Source: Deltaproteobacteria bacterium
GTDB taxonomy: Bacteria; Desulfobacterota; Desulfobacteria; Desulfobacterales; Desulfatibacillaceae
Reading direction: 5' to 3'
Assembly: GCA_021815525.1 (NCBI GenBank)
Contig: JAKAGN010000158.1
Location: 1-6,549 of the forward strand
Length of the DNA stretch: 6,549 nucleotides
Positions 5,233 to 6,549 of the stretch are shown here, in pieces (positions within the stretch are counted from its first letter, which is position 1; the number at the start of each line of letters is the position of its first letter). The position numbers were made by a program, and so were the translations under genes. The notes under the pieces were generated by a model. That model did no database searches. It was given only the letters and a program-made list of their open reading frames with translations, and had not been told where the DNA came from.

Positions 5233-5994
5233 ATGAAAAAGTTCGTCTCCTGGAATGTGAATGGCCTAAGAGCCCTTGAGGGCCGCGGTTTTTGCGGCAT
5301 AGTGAAAAATCTCGACGCCGACATCCTGGCCGTGCAGGAAACCAAGGCCGGCCCCGAGCAGCTGTCGGATGATCTCAAGAACATACCCGGCTACTCGTCC
5401 TTCTTCGCGGCGGCCGCGCGGAAGGGGTACTCCGGCGTCGGCGTTTACGTCAAGGAAAAACCCCTCGATGTGGTGATCGGCCTGGGCGTTTCGGAGTTCG
5501 ACGACGAGGGCCGGGTCATAACCCTTGAGTACGGCGATTTTTTCCTCGTGAACGCATATTTCCCCAACGCCCAGGACAAGCTCGCCCGCATAGGCTACAA
5601 GCTTAAGTTCAACGAGCGGCTCTTGGAGCACGCGGGCTTGCTCGCCCAAAAAAAGACGGTGCTCGTTACGGGCGATTTCAACGTGGCGCACCGGCCCATA
5701 GATCTGGCGCGCCCCAAGGAGAACGAGGGAAACCCCGGCTACTCCCAGGAGGAGCGGGACTGGATGGACAAATTCCTGGCCGCGGGATGGGTGGACACCT
5801 TCCGCATGTTCCACCCCGAGCCCGGAGCGTACTCGTGGTGGTCCTACCGGGCCAAGGCCCGGGAAAAGAACGTGGGGTGGAGGATAGATTACTTCTGCGT
5901 GGACGAAAAAAGCCGCGGCCGGGTGAGGTCCGCCTTCATAGAAAAGGACGTCATGGGCTCGGACCACTGCCCGGTGGGGATGACATTTGAATGA
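5233..5994 (+). CDS. xth: Exodeoxyribonuclease III / AP endonuclease
   Basis: Cytoplasmic Mg-dependent nuclease of the EEP superfamily that cleaves DNA 5' to abasic sites and removes 3' blocking groups in base excision repair. The 253-aa protein has the family length (E. coli XthA 268). All catalytic positions are visible: WNVNGLRA with N8; QETK with metal-binding E36; SGVGVY (67-72); NAYFPN with Y109; GDFNVAH with D148 and N150; YSWWSYR (200-206); RIDYF with D219; and the terminal GSDHCPV with D244 and H245. MKKFVSWNVNGLRAL begins at the expected point, so ATG 5233 is secure although its Shine-Dalgarno is weak (GAAAG about 9 nt upstream). It is divergent from infC, and its TGA overlaps the next gene's ATG by 4 nt, indicating co-transcription. 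The exoA/xthA subtype cannot be separated by eye. Confidence 0.97.
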   Translation: MKKFVSWNVNGLRALEGRGFCGIVKNLDADILAVQETKAGPEQLSDDLKNIPGYSSFFAAAARKGYSGVGVYVKEKPLDVVIGLGVSEFDDEGRVITLEYGDFFLVNAYFPNAQDKLARIGYKLKFNERLLEHAGLLAQKKTVLVTGDFNVAHRPIDLARPKENEGNPGYSQEERDWMDKFLAAGWVDTFRMFHPEPGAYSWWSYRAKAREKNVGWRIDYFCVDEKSRGRVRSAFIEKDVMGSDHCPVGMTFE

Positions 5995-6549
5995 GCACCA
6001 TATTTCCCGATAAAAGCGGAAAGCCGACGCTTCTCCTTCCCCAGGCGCTGCGGCCCGGGGACAAGGTGGGGCTGGCGGCCCCGGCCTCCTGCTTCGATCT
6101 CGGTCTCTACGAGCGGGGCTTGTCGGTCCTCACCCGCATGGGCTTTTCCGTGAGGGTCCCGGAGGGCGTGTTCCGCCGCAGCGGGTATCTGGCGGGAAGC
6201 GACGAGGAACGCGCCCAAGTCTTCATGGACCTTTGGGACGACCCCGAAATAAGGGCCGTCTTCTGCATCCGGGGCGGTTACGGCTCCATGCGGCTGCTGC
6301 CGCTTCTGGATCCGGCCCGGATACGAAAAAACCCCAAGATTTTCATGGGCTTTTCCGACCTCACGGCGTTTTTGGTGTTCCTGGTCCAGAAATGCGGGGT
6401 GGCGGCCTTTCACGGTCCCGTCCTGACGGCGCTTGCCGGCTGCGCCGACCCGGCCGCCGAGATTTCGGGCGTGCTTTCCGCGCTTTCCCCGGAAAAGGCC
6501 CTGGTCTTACGGCCCGAGCGGCCCGTAGTGCTCCACCCCGGGTCGGAGA
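5991..6549 (+). CDS. ldcA: S66-family LD-carboxypeptidase (C-terminus cut by window edge)
   Basis: Serine peptidase family S66; LdcA removes the terminal D-Ala from L,D-linked muropeptide tetrapeptides in the cytoplasm during peptidoglycan recycling. 186 residues of about 300 are visible and the frame is open to the right edge. Seen: LRPGDKVGLAAPAS (20-33), the N-terminal signature; LWDDPEIRAVFCIRGGYGSMR (81-101), whose RGGYG is diagnostic; and IFMGFSDLTAF (117-127), where S122 is the expected nucleophile of the Ser-Glu-His triad. The Glu and His lie beyond the edge. AFHGPVLT follows as in the family. No signal peptide is seen. The start ATG at 5991 overlaps the xth stop (ATGA), so translation is probably coupled; its own ribosome-binding site is poor. 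The related MccF-type immunity hydrolases share these motifs, so the substrate is less certain than the family. Confidence 0.92.
   Translation, partial: MSTIFPDKSGKPTLLLPQALRPGDKVGLAAPASCFDLGLYERGLSVLTRMGFSVRVPEGVFRRSGYLAGSDEERAQVFMDLWDDPEIRAVFCIRGGYGSMRLLPLLDPARIRKNPKIFMGFSDLTAFLVFLVQKCGVAAFHGPVLTALAGCADPAAEISGVLSALSPEKALVLRPERPVVLHPGSE

Noticed and set aside
5055..5279. Possible small rightward gene upstream of xth
   Set aside because: No Shine-Dalgarno before the ATG; it is mostly translated GC-repeat sequence and overlaps the start of xth out of frame.
5266..5967. Minus-strand open frame antisense to xth (233 codons)
   Set aside because: It mirrors a gene with all catalytic motifs and shows no independent features.

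Overview
The window is GC-rich, gene-dense bacterial chromosome holding two divergent blocks. The leftward (minus-strand) block is the conserved translation cluster, in transcription order infC (IF3), rpmI (L35), rplT (L20), pheS and pheT (both phenylalanyl-tRNA synthetase subunits). pheT runs off the left edge. The rightward block is xth (exodeoxyribonuclease III/AP endonuclease), whose stop overlaps the start of an S66 LD-carboxypeptidase gene that runs off the right edge. No mobile-element gene, CRISPR array, tRNA or rRNA is visible.

The order infC-rpmI-rplT-pheS-pheT is widespread in bacteria. thrS, which often precedes infC, is not next to it here. The base composition, the Firmicute-type four-cysteine PheS insertion and the palindromic intergenic repeats would fit a sulfate-reducer-like deltaproteobacterium (Desulfobacterota). 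That placement is an impression from the sequence, not a tested assignment.

The proteins are ordinary and intact; the unusual content is between them. (1) infC has no good canonical start. A strong Shine-Dalgarno sits 7 nt before an in-frame ATA, so IF3 probably starts at a rare AUA codon, as expected if IF3 autoregulates by start-codon discrimination. (2) rpmI is bracketed by two related palindromic repeats in opposite orientation: a 118-nt imperfect palindrome beginning 2 nt after its stop codon (3870-3987) and a 53-nt relative 36 nt before its start (4224-4276). They widen gaps that are usually small in this operon. (3) Hairpins lie before the rplT ribosome-binding site and in the rplT-pheS gap, and a minus-strand terminator-like structure lies ahead of infC. 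These are candidates for operon regulation.

Functionally, the left block supplies initiation factor, two 50S proteins and Phe-tRNA charging. The right block couples DNA base-damage repair to peptidoglycan recycling, probably only through co-transcription.
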